Made by a program: the position numbers and the translations under genes. The notes beneath the pieces were generated by a model. The model was not told the DNA's origin, made no database searches, and saw only the letters and a list, made by a program, of their open reading frames with translations. From CAIVVT01 sp963838205 (GTDB lineage: Bacteria; Acidobacteriota; Terriglobia; Bryobacterales; Bryobacteraceae): a stretch of DNA of 64,000 nucleotides. The DNA lies in NCBI GenBank assembly GCA_963838205.1, contig CAWIQF010000012.1:1-64000 (forward strand). Direction: 5' to 3'. Position 1 is the first letter of the stretch, and the number at the start of each line of letters is the position of its first letter. Shown here in pieces: positions 42,991-52,331 of this stretch.

Positions 42991-43350
42991 ATGGGGGCGC
43001 GGCATCTTCCGATAGCTTGGCGTTCCCATTACGCCAGCCTTCTATCCAGGCGCCTACGGCTGTTTAGTGGCTTCTGGGGCCAGGTCAAGATCGCCGCAGT
43101 GGAAATAGATCGCGTGAACGAAGTGTTGTTTGCTCCAAAGGGGGCCGAGCTACTGTGCGAGTCGGGCGCTAGCCCGTTGGGGGGTCTCGCGATTAAGAGA
43201 GTGGCGGTGGTTGCGCCTTGGTTGGTCGCGGAGTTACTTTCCGTCCAGCAACCAGCGAAATATCTGGGGCCGCTGAGTGAGGCGCAGTTGACGGACCTCG
43301 TCAAGAACCAAGTGCAGGCCAGCACCTCGAATTTCAGTCTGGTATGCTGA
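42991..43350 (+). CDS. Possible small protein between the membrane protein and the methyltransferase
   Basis: A 119-residue frame runs from an ATG four bases after the preceding stop and ends overlapping the next start (ATGCTGA). It contains VEIDRVNEVLFAPKGAELL and LSEAQLTDLVKNQ, without a recognised family, signal or membrane span. The tight fit in the operon supports translation, while the opposite strand also has a long frame. Otherwise this is a 357-bp gap with nothing recognised. Confidence 0.35.
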   Translation: MGARHLPIAWRSHYASLLSRRLRLFSGFWGQVKIAAVEIDRVNEVLFAPKGAELLCESGASPLGGLAIKRVAVVAPWLVAELLSVQQPAKYLGPLSEAQLTDLVKNQVQASTSNFSLVC

Positions 43351-44348
43351 AGCACATGCGCCTTTCGCCCCTTCTGCGACGTGCCCGTTTTTCTCTCATT
43401 GCCATTCTCTCTCTCATCGGACTGGCAGCTCTGGTGGTTGTATTGAGGCTTCAGTTTCATCCCGCACTGGCGGATCCCCCGGCCGTTCCCGTAGCCAGCG
43501 CCGTCAAGACGAGCCCGCAACCACAGACACCCGAGGAACTGTATCTGGATCTGATGAAAAAGGTGCTTACGCGCGCGCAGATGGCTGGTCGTTACGAGTA
43601 CCACGCACTGAACCCTCGTACCATGACGGATGCTCTGACCCTCCGCCTCGCAAGACCGCTGCTCCACGACAGAGGATTCGAACTGGTCCAACTCAGAGCT
43701 TCCGATGCCGAGGCCTATATGAAGGCCGGCGGGGCGAATCTCAGCCGGCTGGAAGACGGCGAAACCATGGTGGGGCTGAGGCAGTTAGATAACGTACAGT
43801 TTTGCGTCACGGATGTGCTTCGTCACAAGGTGCCTGGCGACTTGATTGAGGCTGGAGCATGGCGGGGGGGCATCACCATTTTCATGCGGGCGATTCTCAA
43901 GGCATACGGTAACACGGATAGAAAGGTCTGGGTAGCGGATTCCTTCGAGGGCCTGCCGCCCATCGATCAGGCAAAAAACCCCGGCGGTTTTTGGCGTGAG
44001 CGCCAGATGGCCGTTTCTATCGATGAAGTGAGGGAGAATTTTGCTGGTTACGGGCTCCTCGATGATCGCGTCCGTTTTCTGAAGGGATTCTTCAATAAGA
44101 CCCTGCCGGGTGCGCCGATCGAAAAGTTGGCGGTTTTCCGGGCTGATGCAGATTTGTACGAATCGACATTGGACGCGCTCAACAATCTCTACCCTAAACT
44201 ATCTGTCGGGGGATACGCGATCTTCGACGACTACATGCAGATCCCGGGATGCAAGAGGGCCATCGATGAGTATCGGGCATCTCACGGCATCACAGAGCCG
44301 ATCCATCAGATCGACGGCCAGGCCATCTATTGGCAGCGAGCGAAATGA
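43344..44348 (+). CDS. Membrane-anchored TylF/MycF-type O-methyltransferase
   Basis: The 334-residue protein has an N-terminal transmembrane anchor (FSLIAILSLIGLAALVVVL), a linker, and a TylF-like methyltransferase domain: GDLIEAGAWRGGITIFMRA for SAM binding, VWVADSFEGLPPID, RFLKGFFNKTLPG, RADADLYESTLDALNNLYP and GGYAIFDDYMQIPGCK with the metal-binding acids. TylF enzymes methylate sugar hydroxyls. An N-terminal anchor is unusual and suggests action on a membrane-linked glycan. A second possible ATG lies at 43356. Confidence 0.82.
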   Translation: MLKHMRLSPLLRRARFSLIAILSLIGLAALVVVLRLQFHPALADPPAVPVASAVKTSPQPQTPEELYLDLMKKVLTRAQMAGRYEYHALNPRTMTDALTLRLARPLLHDRGFELVQLRASDAEAYMKAGGANLSRLEDGETMVGLRQLDNVQFCVTDVLRHKVPGDLIEAGAWRGGITIFMRAILKAYGNTDRKVWVADSFEGLPPIDQAKNPGGFWRERQMAVSIDEVRENFAGYGLLDDRVRFLKGFFNKTLPGAPIEKLAVFRADADLYESTLDALNNLYPKLSVGGYAIFDDYMQIPGCKRAIDEYRASHGITEPIHQIDGQAIYWQRAK

Positions 44349-44578
44349 CGAGCACCCGCCGAGGCGATCTCTTTCGCCCCCAGCTTTAGTTCCACCGAGT
44401 CCACTTACGGGAGCCCCGAGTCCAAGAATGCGCTGATACAATTCATGATCCTGCATCCCCGACCCCGAACTTGTCATACGCCGTCGGGGTTTGAAATGCG
44501 ACCTGTGCAGTCGCGGGTCTTGATCTGCCGTGGCGACGCCTATCGCGCTTCGCGATGGATTCTGGCACGATGTAAGAT

Positions 44579-45442
44579 GTGCGAATCCGAAAAGCCGTCA
44601 TCACTGCCGCCGGGCCTGGTCAGCGCCGGTTGCCGCTCCAAAGCTTGATCGACCGTGACGGAGTCGAACGCAGCGTACTCAATATCCTGGTGGACCGAAT
44701 CGTTCAAGCTCGGTTGGAAGAGATCTGCGTAGTCATTGCTCCGGGCGATGAGCGGGCTTATCGATCGGCCGTAGGAGACCATGCGGGAAGAGTGCGCTTC
44801 GTCGAGCAAGAGCATCCCAAAGGGTACGGTCACTCGATCTATTGCGCGCGCGAGTTTGTCGGGAAACACCCCTTCCTTCATTTGATGAGCGACCACATTT
44901 ACGTGGGCGGTGCGGGCGAAAGCTGCACAGAACAGTTGATCGCGGCAGCGGAGACGGAAGAGTGTTCGATCTCGGCAGTTCAGGCGACGCGTGAAGGCTT
45001 GCTGCCGAGTTTCGGCGCAATCGGCGGGCAACAGATCCCCGGCCACGCCGATCTCTACAAGGTGGAGACGGTGATAGAGAAGCCGACGCCCACGCAAGCG
45101 GAGCAGGAACTCATTGTGCCCGGGTTGAGGTCCGGCCACTATCTCTGTTTCTCCGGCATGCACGTGTTGACGCCGGCCGTGATGACGATCCTCGGAGAGC
45201 TTCTCGACAAGAACCCGTCCGAACGGTTCTCCCTGTCGGCTGCGCTTGCTGAACTGGTTCAACGCGAGAAATATCTGGCCATGCGAACAACAGACCGCCG
45301 CGTGGATCTCGGAGCGCGCTACGGTCCGTTCATCGCGCAATTGTTGCTCGCGATCACGGGACAGGATAAGGCCGAATTGCTCATGCAGATTGTGGAGGCT
45401 CTGGCACTGCGCGGGGACTCTGACGTGAGGCCGGTCCGATGA
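44579..45442 (+). CDS. Sugar-1-phosphate nucleotidyltransferase (GalU-like)
   Basis: The 287-residue protein (GTG start) resembles UTP-glucose-1-phosphate uridylyltransferases: RKAVITAAGPGQRRLPLQSL at the nucleotide-binding end, in which the canonical GxGxRxxPxTK is modified, then VRFVEQEHPKGYGHSIYCA, LHLMSDHIYVG and VIEKPTPTQAEQE. It would activate a sugar phosphate to an NDP-sugar. It overlaps the following kinase/UDPGP fusion by ATGA, so the two probably act on the same sugar. Confidence 0.78.
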   Translation: MRIRKAVITAAGPGQRRLPLQSLIDRDGVERSVLNILVDRIVQARLEEICVVIAPGDERAYRSAVGDHAGRVRFVEQEHPKGYGHSIYCAREFVGKHPFLHLMSDHIYVGGAGESCTEQLIAAAETEECSISAVQATREGLLPSFGAIGGQQIPGHADLYKVETVIEKPTPTQAEQELIVPGLRSGHYLCFSGMHVLTPAVMTILGELLDKNPSERFSLSAALAELVQREKYLAMRTTDRRVDLGARYGPFIAQLLLAITGQDKAELLMQIVEALALRGDSDVRPVR

Positions 45443-48400
45443 GCGAGTTAGTCCGGACCATTGTCTCTGCTGATCCGGCAATTCGAAACCGGTCGATCGA
45501 GGGATTGTGCCGGGAAGCCTCGGCCGGAAGCCTGCTAGCCGAATGTGAGGCGCTCGAACAGTTGCGGCGAACCAGCGCGAACTTCTATGAGCGAGTGCGC
45601 GCGCTCATCTTTCTAGCCGCAATTCACCGTTACCATCTGCCCGGCCTGCCAGGAGTGTCTCCACGGGGCCGCATCCCCGTTGTGGGTTATGCGCATATGT
45701 TGGCGCGGCGTTTTGAGGAAGCGATTCGTTGCTTTTTGAATTCGCAGACAAAAGACGGGCCCAACGGTGCTATCTCGAGCGCGCTTGCCTCGGCCTACAG
45801 GGGGCTTGCCTTTCAGACTCTCGCCAACCAGGTCCGGCGCAGTGTACGCGGCTTGAGGGGTAACCAATGGATGTTTCGCACCGGTCATCCCAGTGACTAC
45901 CCCCTCTGTTTAAGGCCCGAACTGTTGCATAAAGACGCGGCTACTTCGCTGTATCCGGTTCTATTCGAAGCTACGCCTGTGAGGATGGATCTTTCTCACA
46001 GCGCGTGGAGCGATATCTTCTATCTCGGCATGGATGATCCCGAAGGCGCACGAGTTCTCAATGCGAGCATCGATCTCGCCGTGCTTGGCGCTGGTACGGG
46101 CGAGCCCCGGCCGCCGGTGGAGGCGTACTTAAGGCTGATTGACGAGCCTCTCTTGCGCCTGACCAGTGTGGACCTGGGCGCCACGACGGATGTCTCTTCC
46201 ATAGGTGAACTCTTCGATTACTCGAAGGATTACCTGGGGCTCCTGAAAGCGGGCATCATAGCGGCCGGCCTAGTTCCACCGGGCATGGAGGGATCGAGCG
46301 AACCGATCGGTGACTTGCTTGATCGGCTGACAAAGCGGTCGGGCCACGGGATTGAGATTATCAGCAACGTCAACGGTATCCCTAAAGGGTCGCGCCTGGC
46401 CGTCTCCACGAGCCTTCTGGCCTGCATCATTGCTGTATGCATGCGCGCGACGGGCCAGATTCGCTCCTTGACGGGCGGTCTGGAGGAACAGGATCGGCGC
46501 ATCGTCGCCGCTCGCGCCATCCTCGGTGAATGGCTCGCAGGCAGCGGCGGCGGCTGGCAAGACTCAGGGGGCGTGTGGCCGGGTATTAAACTCATCGAGG
46601 GTGTCATCGCGCAGGAAGGCGACGCCGAATGGGGCATTAGCCGCGGCTGCCTTCTACCTCGCCACCGCCAGCTTTCCGCGGCGGAAGTCAGCCCCGACAC
46701 TCGCGCCCGACTCCAGAATTCCTTAGTGTTAGTGCACGGCGGAATGGCCCAGGACGTCGGTCCCATATTGGAGATGGTCTCCGAGAAGTACCTATTGCGA
46801 AGTGAGCTGGAATGGAGCGGCCGCCGAGAAGCCTCTGCCGTGTTGGATCAGATCGTCGAATGTTTGAAGAAAGGCGACATCCGGAGCCTTGGTGCCTGTA
46901 CCCAGCGTAATTTCGACGGACCAATCCAGACCATCATTCCCTGGGCGGGCAATCATTACACGGACAAGCTTATCGAGCGCACCCGCCAGGAGTTCGGAGA
47001 AGAGTTCTGGGGCTTTTGGATGCTCGGCGGTATGGCCGGCGGAGGTATGGGATTCCTATTCGATCCATCTGCCAAACATCGCGCATTAGGCCGGATGGCC
47101 GGTATCATGGGCGGCGTGAAGCGGTCGCTCGATCGCGCAGTACCCTTCGCCATGGAACCGGTGGTTTACGACTTTGCCATCAATGCGCGCGGGACATGGG
47201 CTACATTGCGTTCGGGCGATACTACCTTGCTGCCGCCGGGCTATTACACCTTGCATGTGCCGAAGATGCTACGGCGTGATGTGCGCACCCTGACACCCGC
47301 GCGGCGTGGCGAATTGGACACCTTCGGAGAAGCTTGCCGGCAGCGACCGGCGCTCGCCGGCATGGTGCAGATCGTGTTTGACCGCATGGTGCCGCACGAT
47401 GAAGCGAGGGCCGGTAGCGCGGCTCTCGGTCTGGAGGCTCTGCTGGCCGATTATGGCTTCGACCGGGATCAACATGAGAGAATCCGTTCAGAGTTACGTA
47501 CTGGCCGCATAGGTCTGGCACAGAACCGGCTGAGCGTCAATAGCAATATCGAGGACGTTTTGCCGGACGAAGTGACAGACGCCCAGCGCCATCTGCCCGC
47601 ACGGCTGAGAAGCCTCGGAGAAGATGCCTTGCGCTCAGGCAGCGTGGCTGTCGTCACGCTGGCAGGAGGCATCGGTACCCGCTGGACGCGGGGCGCCGGT
47701 GTCGTGAAAACCCTGAACCCTTTTGCTAAGTTCAATGGCCGCTTCCGCACGTTCGTCGAAATCCATCTCGCTAAGTCGCGCCGGGCAGCGAGCCTGTGGT
47801 CACGGCCTGTGCAGCATGTCATTACTACCAGCTATTTGACTCATCGGCCGATTGAAGATTATCTTGGTTCGGCGGATAACTACGGCTATCTAGGTCCGTT
47901 GTACCTATCGCCCGGGCGAGTCGTTGGCTTGCGCCTAGTACCTATGCTGCGAGACCTGCGCTTCGCCTGGGAAGAACTGCCACAGCAAGCTTTACACTCG
48001 CAGAAGCAGAAAGCGCGAGACAGCGTTCGGGCCGCATTGATGCTATGGGCACAGAGCTGCGGGGAAGGGTCGGACTACACTGACAACGTTCCAGCACAGT
48101 GCCTGCACCCCGTTGGCCATTGGTACGAAGTACCGAACATGCTGGTCAACGGTGTGTTGAAGAGGATGCTCGACGAGAATTCACGATTGCGCTATCTGAT
48201 GCTTCACAACATCGACACGCTGGGCGCGAACCTCGATCCAGCACTGCTCGGATTACATATCGATTCCGGCGCCGCTTTGACCGCCGAGGTAATTCCTCGC
48301 GAAGTGGAAGACCGCGGAGGAAGTCTGGCACGCATCGACGGTAAGGTCCGGCTGGTCGAAGCTATGGCACTGCCCGACGATCAACTGGAGTTTGGGCTTT

Positions 48401-48765
48401 CCTATTACAACAGCAACACGATGTGGATCGACATCGACAAATTGCTGACCGCGTTCAGTCTGTCTCGCGAGGACCTGGACAGTGAAGAAAAGACTACCGC
48501 GGCCGTGCGCCGGCTGGCAGGGAGAATGCCCAGCTACGTCACGCTCAAAGACGTCAAGAAGCGCTGGGGAAATGGCCAGGAAGACGTCTTCCCGGTCACT
48601 CAGTTTGAGAAGCTATGGGGCGACATCACGGCCGTGCCGGGCCTCGATTGCCGCTATGCCGTTGTGCCGAGACTGCGCGGACAGCAACTCAAAGATGTCT
48701 CGCAACTCGATGGTTGGTGGCGCGACGGCTCCGCAATGTATGTGGATTCCCAGTGTGAATGGTGA
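45439..48765 (+). CDS. GHMP-type sugar kinase fused to a UDPGP-type pyrophosphorylase
   Basis: This 1,108-residue protein has an N-terminal half like fucokinase-type GHMP kinases: IISNVNGIPKGSRLAVSTSL at the phosphate-loop position, LVHGGMAQDVGPILEM, and GFWMLGGMAGGGMGFLFDP. The C-terminal half is a UDPGP-family nucleotidylyltransferase with VAVVTLAGGIGTRWTRGAG, HVITTSYLTHRPIEDYLG, and YNSNTMWIDIDKLL. It would phosphorylate a free sugar and convert it to an NDP-sugar, as bacterial Fkp does for fucose, but with the domains in reverse order. Start overlaps the previous gene by ATGA. It is the last gene of the glycan cluster. Confidence 0.72.
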   Translation: MSELVRTIVSADPAIRNRSIEGLCREASAGSLLAECEALEQLRRTSANFYERVRALIFLAAIHRYHLPGLPGVSPRGRIPVVGYAHMLARRFEEAIRCFLNSQTKDGPNGAISSALASAYRGLAFQTLANQVRRSVRGLRGNQWMFRTGHPSDYPLCLRPELLHKDAATSLYPVLFEATPVRMDLSHSAWSDIFYLGMDDPEGARVLNASIDLAVLGAGTGEPRPPVEAYLRLIDEPLLRLTSVDLGATTDVSSIGELFDYSKDYLGLLKAGIIAAGLVPPGMEGSSEPIGDLLDRLTKRSGHGIEIISNVNGIPKGSRLAVSTSLLACIIAVCMRATGQIRSLTGGLEEQDRRIVAARAILGEWLAGSGGGWQDSGGVWPGIKLIEGVIAQEGDAEWGISRGCLLPRHRQLSAAEVSPDTRARLQNSLVLVHGGMAQDVGPILEMVSEKYLLRSELEWSGRREASAVLDQIVECLKKGDIRSLGACTQRNFDGPIQTIIPWAGNHYTDKLIERTRQEFGEEFWGFWMLGGMAGGGMGFLFDPSAKHRALGRMAGIMGGVKRSLDRAVPFAMEPVVYDFAINARGTWATLRSGDTTLLPPGYYTLHVPKMLRRDVRTLTPARRGELDTFGEACRQRPALAGMVQIVFDRMVPHDEARAGSAALGLEALLADYGFDRDQHERIRSELRTGRIGLAQNRLSVNSNIEDVLPDEVTDAQRHLPARLRSLGEDALRSGSVAVVTLAGGIGTRWTRGAGVVKTLNPFAKFNGRFRTFVEIHLAKSRRAASLWSRPVQHVITTSYLTHRPIEDYLGSADNYGYLGPLYLSPGRVVGLRLVPMLRDLRFAWEELPQQALHSQKQKARDSVRAALMLWAQSCGEGSDYTDNVPAQCLHPVGHWYEVPNMLVNGVLKRMLDENSRLRYLMLHNIDTLGANLDPALLGLHIDSGAALTAEVIPREVEDRGGSLARIDGKVRLVEAMALPDDQLEFGLSYYNSNTMWIDIDKLLTAFSLSREDLDSEEKTTAAVRRLAGRMPSYVTLKDVKKRWGNGQEDVFPVTQFEKLWGDITAVPGLDCRYAVVPRLRGQQLKDVSQLDGWWRDGSAMYVDSQCEW

Positions 48766-49014
48766 AGATACACGGATGCGCAAAAAGCCCGAGAAACACC
48801 GTGTCTTCCCCGCGCAATCACTGTGTTTTCACGCCACAATCCCACGCAACGCGCGGCGGAATGCACGGTGAAATCGCGCGCCACACGGTGAACCGCCGTC
48901 GCGAAAGGGGACAGAAAGTGAAATGGATCGGGAACCGTTTCCAAGATCGTAGAGTCCGGCGCCGACTGCCGGGCCGCGAAACTTTTTGACGCGGGAGTGT
49001 GGTTCCTTGTTCGG

Positions 49015-50220
49015 TTACTGGACAGCCGATTCCGCGATCTGTGCCAATGCGTGCTGCGCATTGCCGGACGTGCCGTCGTTCATCTGCGGCAGAAAGATCA
49101 GGACCAGCTCATTCTTGGGATCGATCAAGCCGCTCGTTCCAAATGCGCCGCCATGGCCGAAGGCTCCCGCCGGAATCAGGTCGAACAGTATCGCCGGATT
49201 ATTCCTGACCGACACGGTCAGCCCGTAGCCCGAGTGCTCCGGAGTGCGATCCTGCTTCATCGCCTCCACTGCCTGCACCGAGAGGTAGCGCCGGCCGTTG
49301 AAGACGCCGCCATTGGCGAGCATCTGGTAGAAGCGGAATAAATCGGCAGCGGTGGAGTAGAGACCTAATTCCGGCCCCGGATACTTCGCGCCGGGGCGGT
49401 ACAGGGCGGGGTCGCCGGCCTGCGCGCGCCCGCGCGAAAGGACCAGCTTTCCGTTTTCGTGTTGATAGATCATCGCAATCCGGGCGCGCTTGGACTCCGG
49501 CGGATAGAAGAACGAATCCGGCATCCCCAGCGGCTCCAGAATCCTACTCTGCACGAAGCGGGAGTACTCCTCGCCGGACACAACTTCGATAATGCGGCCG
49601 AGCGTGGCGATCCCCATATTGCTGTATGAATACTTCTTCCCGGGCTCGGTCACGAGGTGTTCGCGCGCATAGCCGCGAACCGCTTCCGCGAGCGTAGCGT
49701 CGAGGGTGAAATTGATCCGGCTGAGTGGACCGCTGGAGGGGAGAAAAGCGAAACCCGAGGTGTGACACATCAATTGCCAGACCAGCATGGGACGTTCGGG
49801 CGGATGCGTGAAGGTAGAGCCATCGGGCCGTTTTTCCTCGATCAGCTGACCCTTGAACTCCGGCAGGTAGTCCTGCACGGGGCGCGTCAGATCGAGCTTA
49901 CCGTCATCGACCAGCATCATGGCGGCGACGCCGGTGAACGACTTGGTCTGCGACATGATCTGCACAATCGTATCGGCGCGCATGGGCTTGCGGTTCTCGA
50001 TATCGCTGAATCCGGCGGCGTCCAGCTCCACCACTTTGCCACGGTACGCGACCAGGTGGACCGCTCCCGAGATGGAGCCGTCGTCAACGTATTCCTGCAT
50101 GCGCGCGGGAATCAGTTTCAGACGCTCGGCATCGATGGTGCCGGCGACGACCGGCAGAGAGGCCAACACGGCACAGGCTAAGCTCACCCGCCGGCACAGT
50201 GAATCTATTGATCGCAGCAT
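49015..50220 (-). CDS. Exported serine hydrolase (class C beta-lactamase family)
   Basis: The 401-residue protein has a signal peptide (VSLACAVLASLPVVAG) and the three boxes of class C beta-lactamase/esterase proteins: SQTK (SxxK, near residue 90), YSN in KKYSYSNMGIA, and HGG in AFGHGGAFGTSGLID. Such proteins are esterases or peptidases more often than true beta-lactamases. The ATG follows gaggagg. It stands alone, and nothing nearby fixes its substrate. Confidence 0.9.
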   Translation of the reverse strand: MLRSIDSLCRRVSLACAVLASLPVVAGTIDAERLKLIPARMQEYVDDGSISGAVHLVAYRGKVVELDAAGFSDIENRKPMRADTIVQIMSQTKSFTGVAAMMLVDDGKLDLTRPVQDYLPEFKGQLIEEKRPDGSTFTHPPERPMLVWQLMCHTSGFAFLPSSGPLSRINFTLDATLAEAVRGYAREHLVTEPGKKYSYSNMGIATLGRIIEVVSGEEYSRFVQSRILEPLGMPDSFFYPPESKRARIAMIYQHENGKLVLSRGRAQAGDPALYRPGAKYPGPELGLYSTAADLFRFYQMLANGGVFNGRRYLSVQAVEAMKQDRTPEHSGYGLTVSVRNNPAILFDLIPAGAFGHGGAFGTSGLIDPKNELVLIFLPQMNDGTSGNAQHALAQIAESAVQ

Positions 50221-50369
50221 TGACTCGATCCTCCTCGCAAATCATCTCACGTCGCGCAGCAGGAATGTTGCACTCGCTCCCACCGTTGCCGAAGCCGCTG
50301 GGCCTGGTCCATGCGCACAAATCCGGCTAGACAGTTGGAAGTGCGTTGGATGCTGTTTGCTACACGCAG

Positions 50370-51431
50370 TTATGAAAGATCCCCCAGGCGGTTACCCCAG
50401 GTGAGCATGACGACTGCGCCGCAAAGAACGGCGATCCCTACACCGATGATCAGGCGTGTGCCCGCGCTCGATCCTCGCCATTCCTTAAACAAAACGGCCA
50501 GCAGGTTGCTGAATAGAACCAGCATGATCATGTGGATGGCCCAACTGGAGAAAGCGTAATGCGCGCCCAGACGGACGTGGCCGAGGTTGTAGAAGAAGAA
50601 CTGACCGTACCACAGGGTTCCGGTCAGCAGGGCGAAGAGATAGTTCCAGGCGAGAGTCCGCGGGGCGGAGGAAGCCGGCAGCCGAATCAGTTCGCCGATG
50701 GAATGGTGGCGGCGGGCGAGATACAGGCAGTACAAGAGGGAGGTAACGAAGGCGCCCGAATTGACGAGCACGTAGGAGACGTCGCCCTTCCAAATACCGG
50801 CGCCATATTGCTCGGCCAGGGTCGCTATGGGCGCGGCCACCTCCAGCGCCAGACCATAGACCGCCGAGAGAATTCCGGCTACGAGAGACAACAACAGTCC
50901 CTTGCTCAGGGAGAACTCACCGCGCCGGCCGGCGGATCTGTCGAGGTCCCGCTCCTTCAGCCTGCCCGCCACTCCGCAGATAGCGATTCCGAGCGTGCCG
51001 GCCGCCAGCCCGGCCACCACCCACGACGAGCCGGGACGGTGGAGAATCAAGCCCACTTGTCCGCGGACCAAAGGGGGCACCAGAGTGCCGAGGATGCTGG
51101 AAAGACCAACCGCGATGGAGTAGGTCAAGGCGAAGCCGATGTACCGGATGGAGATATTGAAAGCCGTTCCACCGACGCCGTAGGCGATGCCCATCTGGAA
51201 CGCATACAGCAATCGCTCGGGGGGCGACTGCATCAGAACGAGCCACAGGTGAGGGATGGTGGCCGCGGCGCCGATGACCGGCCAAAGCAGCCAACACCAG
51301 GCGGCCTGCGTTATCCAGAAGGTCTCCCACGACCAGCCTTTGACGTACTTTTGCGGAGCATAGCAATTGGCGGAAAGCAGGGCGCCGGTGGCGTGGAAAC
51401 CGATGCCCAACTGGAGATTCGGTTGGATCAT
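50370..51431 (-). CDS. rhaT: L-rhamnose:proton symporter
   Basis: The 353-residue protein has about ten membrane spans and the RhaT pattern: GIGFHATGALLSANCYAPQK, YVKGWSWETFWITQAAWCWL, GIAYGVGGTAFNISIRYIGF and LTYSIAVGLSSILGTLVPPL, with YGQFFFYNLGHVRLGAHYAF near the end. It would import L-rhamnose, abundant in pectin. The start at 51431 is chosen because homology begins there; an upstream start at 51497 adds 22 unlikely residues. No rhamnose isomerase or kinase is adjacent. Confidence 0.88.
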   Translation of the reverse strand: MIQPNLQLGIGFHATGALLSANCYAPQKYVKGWSWETFWITQAAWCWLLWPVIGAAATIPHLWLVLMQSPPERLLYAFQMGIAYGVGGTAFNISIRYIGFALTYSIAVGLSSILGTLVPPLVRGQVGLILHRPGSSWVVAGLAAGTLGIAICGVAGRLKERDLDRSAGRRGEFSLSKGLLLSLVAGILSAVYGLALEVAAPIATLAEQYGAGIWKGDVSYVLVNSGAFVTSLLYCLYLARRHHSIGELIRLPASSAPRTLAWNYLFALLTGTLWYGQFFFYNLGHVRLGAHYAFSSWAIHMIMLVLFSNLLAVLFKEWRGSSAGTRLIIGVGIAVLCGAVVMLTWGNRLGDLS

Positions 51432-51811
51432 GCGCCGGAGTTCCCGCCTGCTAACTCGACCGAGTGCAAGGGACCATGAGCGGGATCCTGATGGCAACTG
51501 ATGGGCACTCTCGATGTCCTCACTTGGGTCAAGCTATCAGGAACGAGTCGCCAACTCAATATCCGCCTCGCGTGGAGCGAATTGCCGTAGAGCGACGATC
51601 GCCGCTTCGAGCGAAAAACGGCCGTCATGTTGACTGGTCGCTATTGCAGGCAAACGTCAGTTCAAAAACGCCACCGCGCCACAGCGTGCGCCGCCAGGAG
51701 GATTCCCAATCAGACCCACCGTCCAGATCCGGGCTTGAACTTCGGCCTGATTTGTGGCGCTGATTTGTGTCAAGATAATGATACGGAGCTGTAATAGAGA
51801 CGAACACACAT
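51432..51811. other. Intergenic, 380 bp, no gene recognised
   Basis: The stretch between the divergent rhaT and small basic protein genes has only short shadow frames. It should carry both promoters. A T-rich patch before 51780 could hold a -10 element for the plus-strand gene, but I cannot assign it firmly. Confidence 0.4.
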
Positions 51812-52174
51812 ATGCCAACCAAACTCACGAACGAAGTCATCACTGCCGCCATTGAAGGCTACGAGTTCCAAAAGACGCGAATCGACCAACAGATTGCCGA
51901 ACTCAAGAGCCTCCTGACCGGTGGCCGGGCCAAGACCGCGACCCCAGTGGAGAGCACTCCGCCCAAGCGCCGTAAATTCTCGGCTGCGACACGACGCAAG
52001 ATGAAGTTAGCCCAACAGATGAGATGGGCCAAGATCAAAGGCGGATCCGTACCGCCGGCGCCAGCGAAGGTATCCGCCAAACCGAAGCGCAAGATCAGTG
52101 CAGCGGGCAGAAAGGCGATCGCAGAAGCGGCCCGGAAGCGTTGGGCAGCGGTCAAGGCGGCGAAGGGAAAGTAG
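51812..52174 (+). CDS. Small basic protein, probably DNA-binding
   Basis: The 120-residue protein is rich in Lys, Arg and Ala. It has an N-terminal coiled-coil-like helix (TRIDQQIAELKSLL) and two related basic repeats, RRKFSAATRRKMKLAQQMRW and KRKISAAGRKAIAEAARKRW, each ending in RW. These S-A-x-R/G-x-K repeats occur in small proteins of acidobacteria and resemble nucleic-acid-binding tails. A single gene, function unknown. Confidence 0.65.
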   Translation: MPTKLTNEVITAAIEGYEFQKTRIDQQIAELKSLLTGGRAKTATPVESTPPKRRKFSAATRRKMKLAQQMRWAKIKGGSVPPAPAKVSAKPKRKISAAGRKAIAEAARKRWAAVKAAKGK

Positions 52175-52331
52175 CAAGCCCTGTCAGCATAGAAGGCCGC
52201 GCGCGGGAAGACTGCTAGACCGTCAATGCGCGAGTAGCGATCCGTGTCGAATTCCCAGGTTATGGCCCGGCGCGCGGCGTTGCTCTTCGATCTGCGGGAT
52301 GCGCTTGGTTGGGAAACGGTGCCCAATCGCC

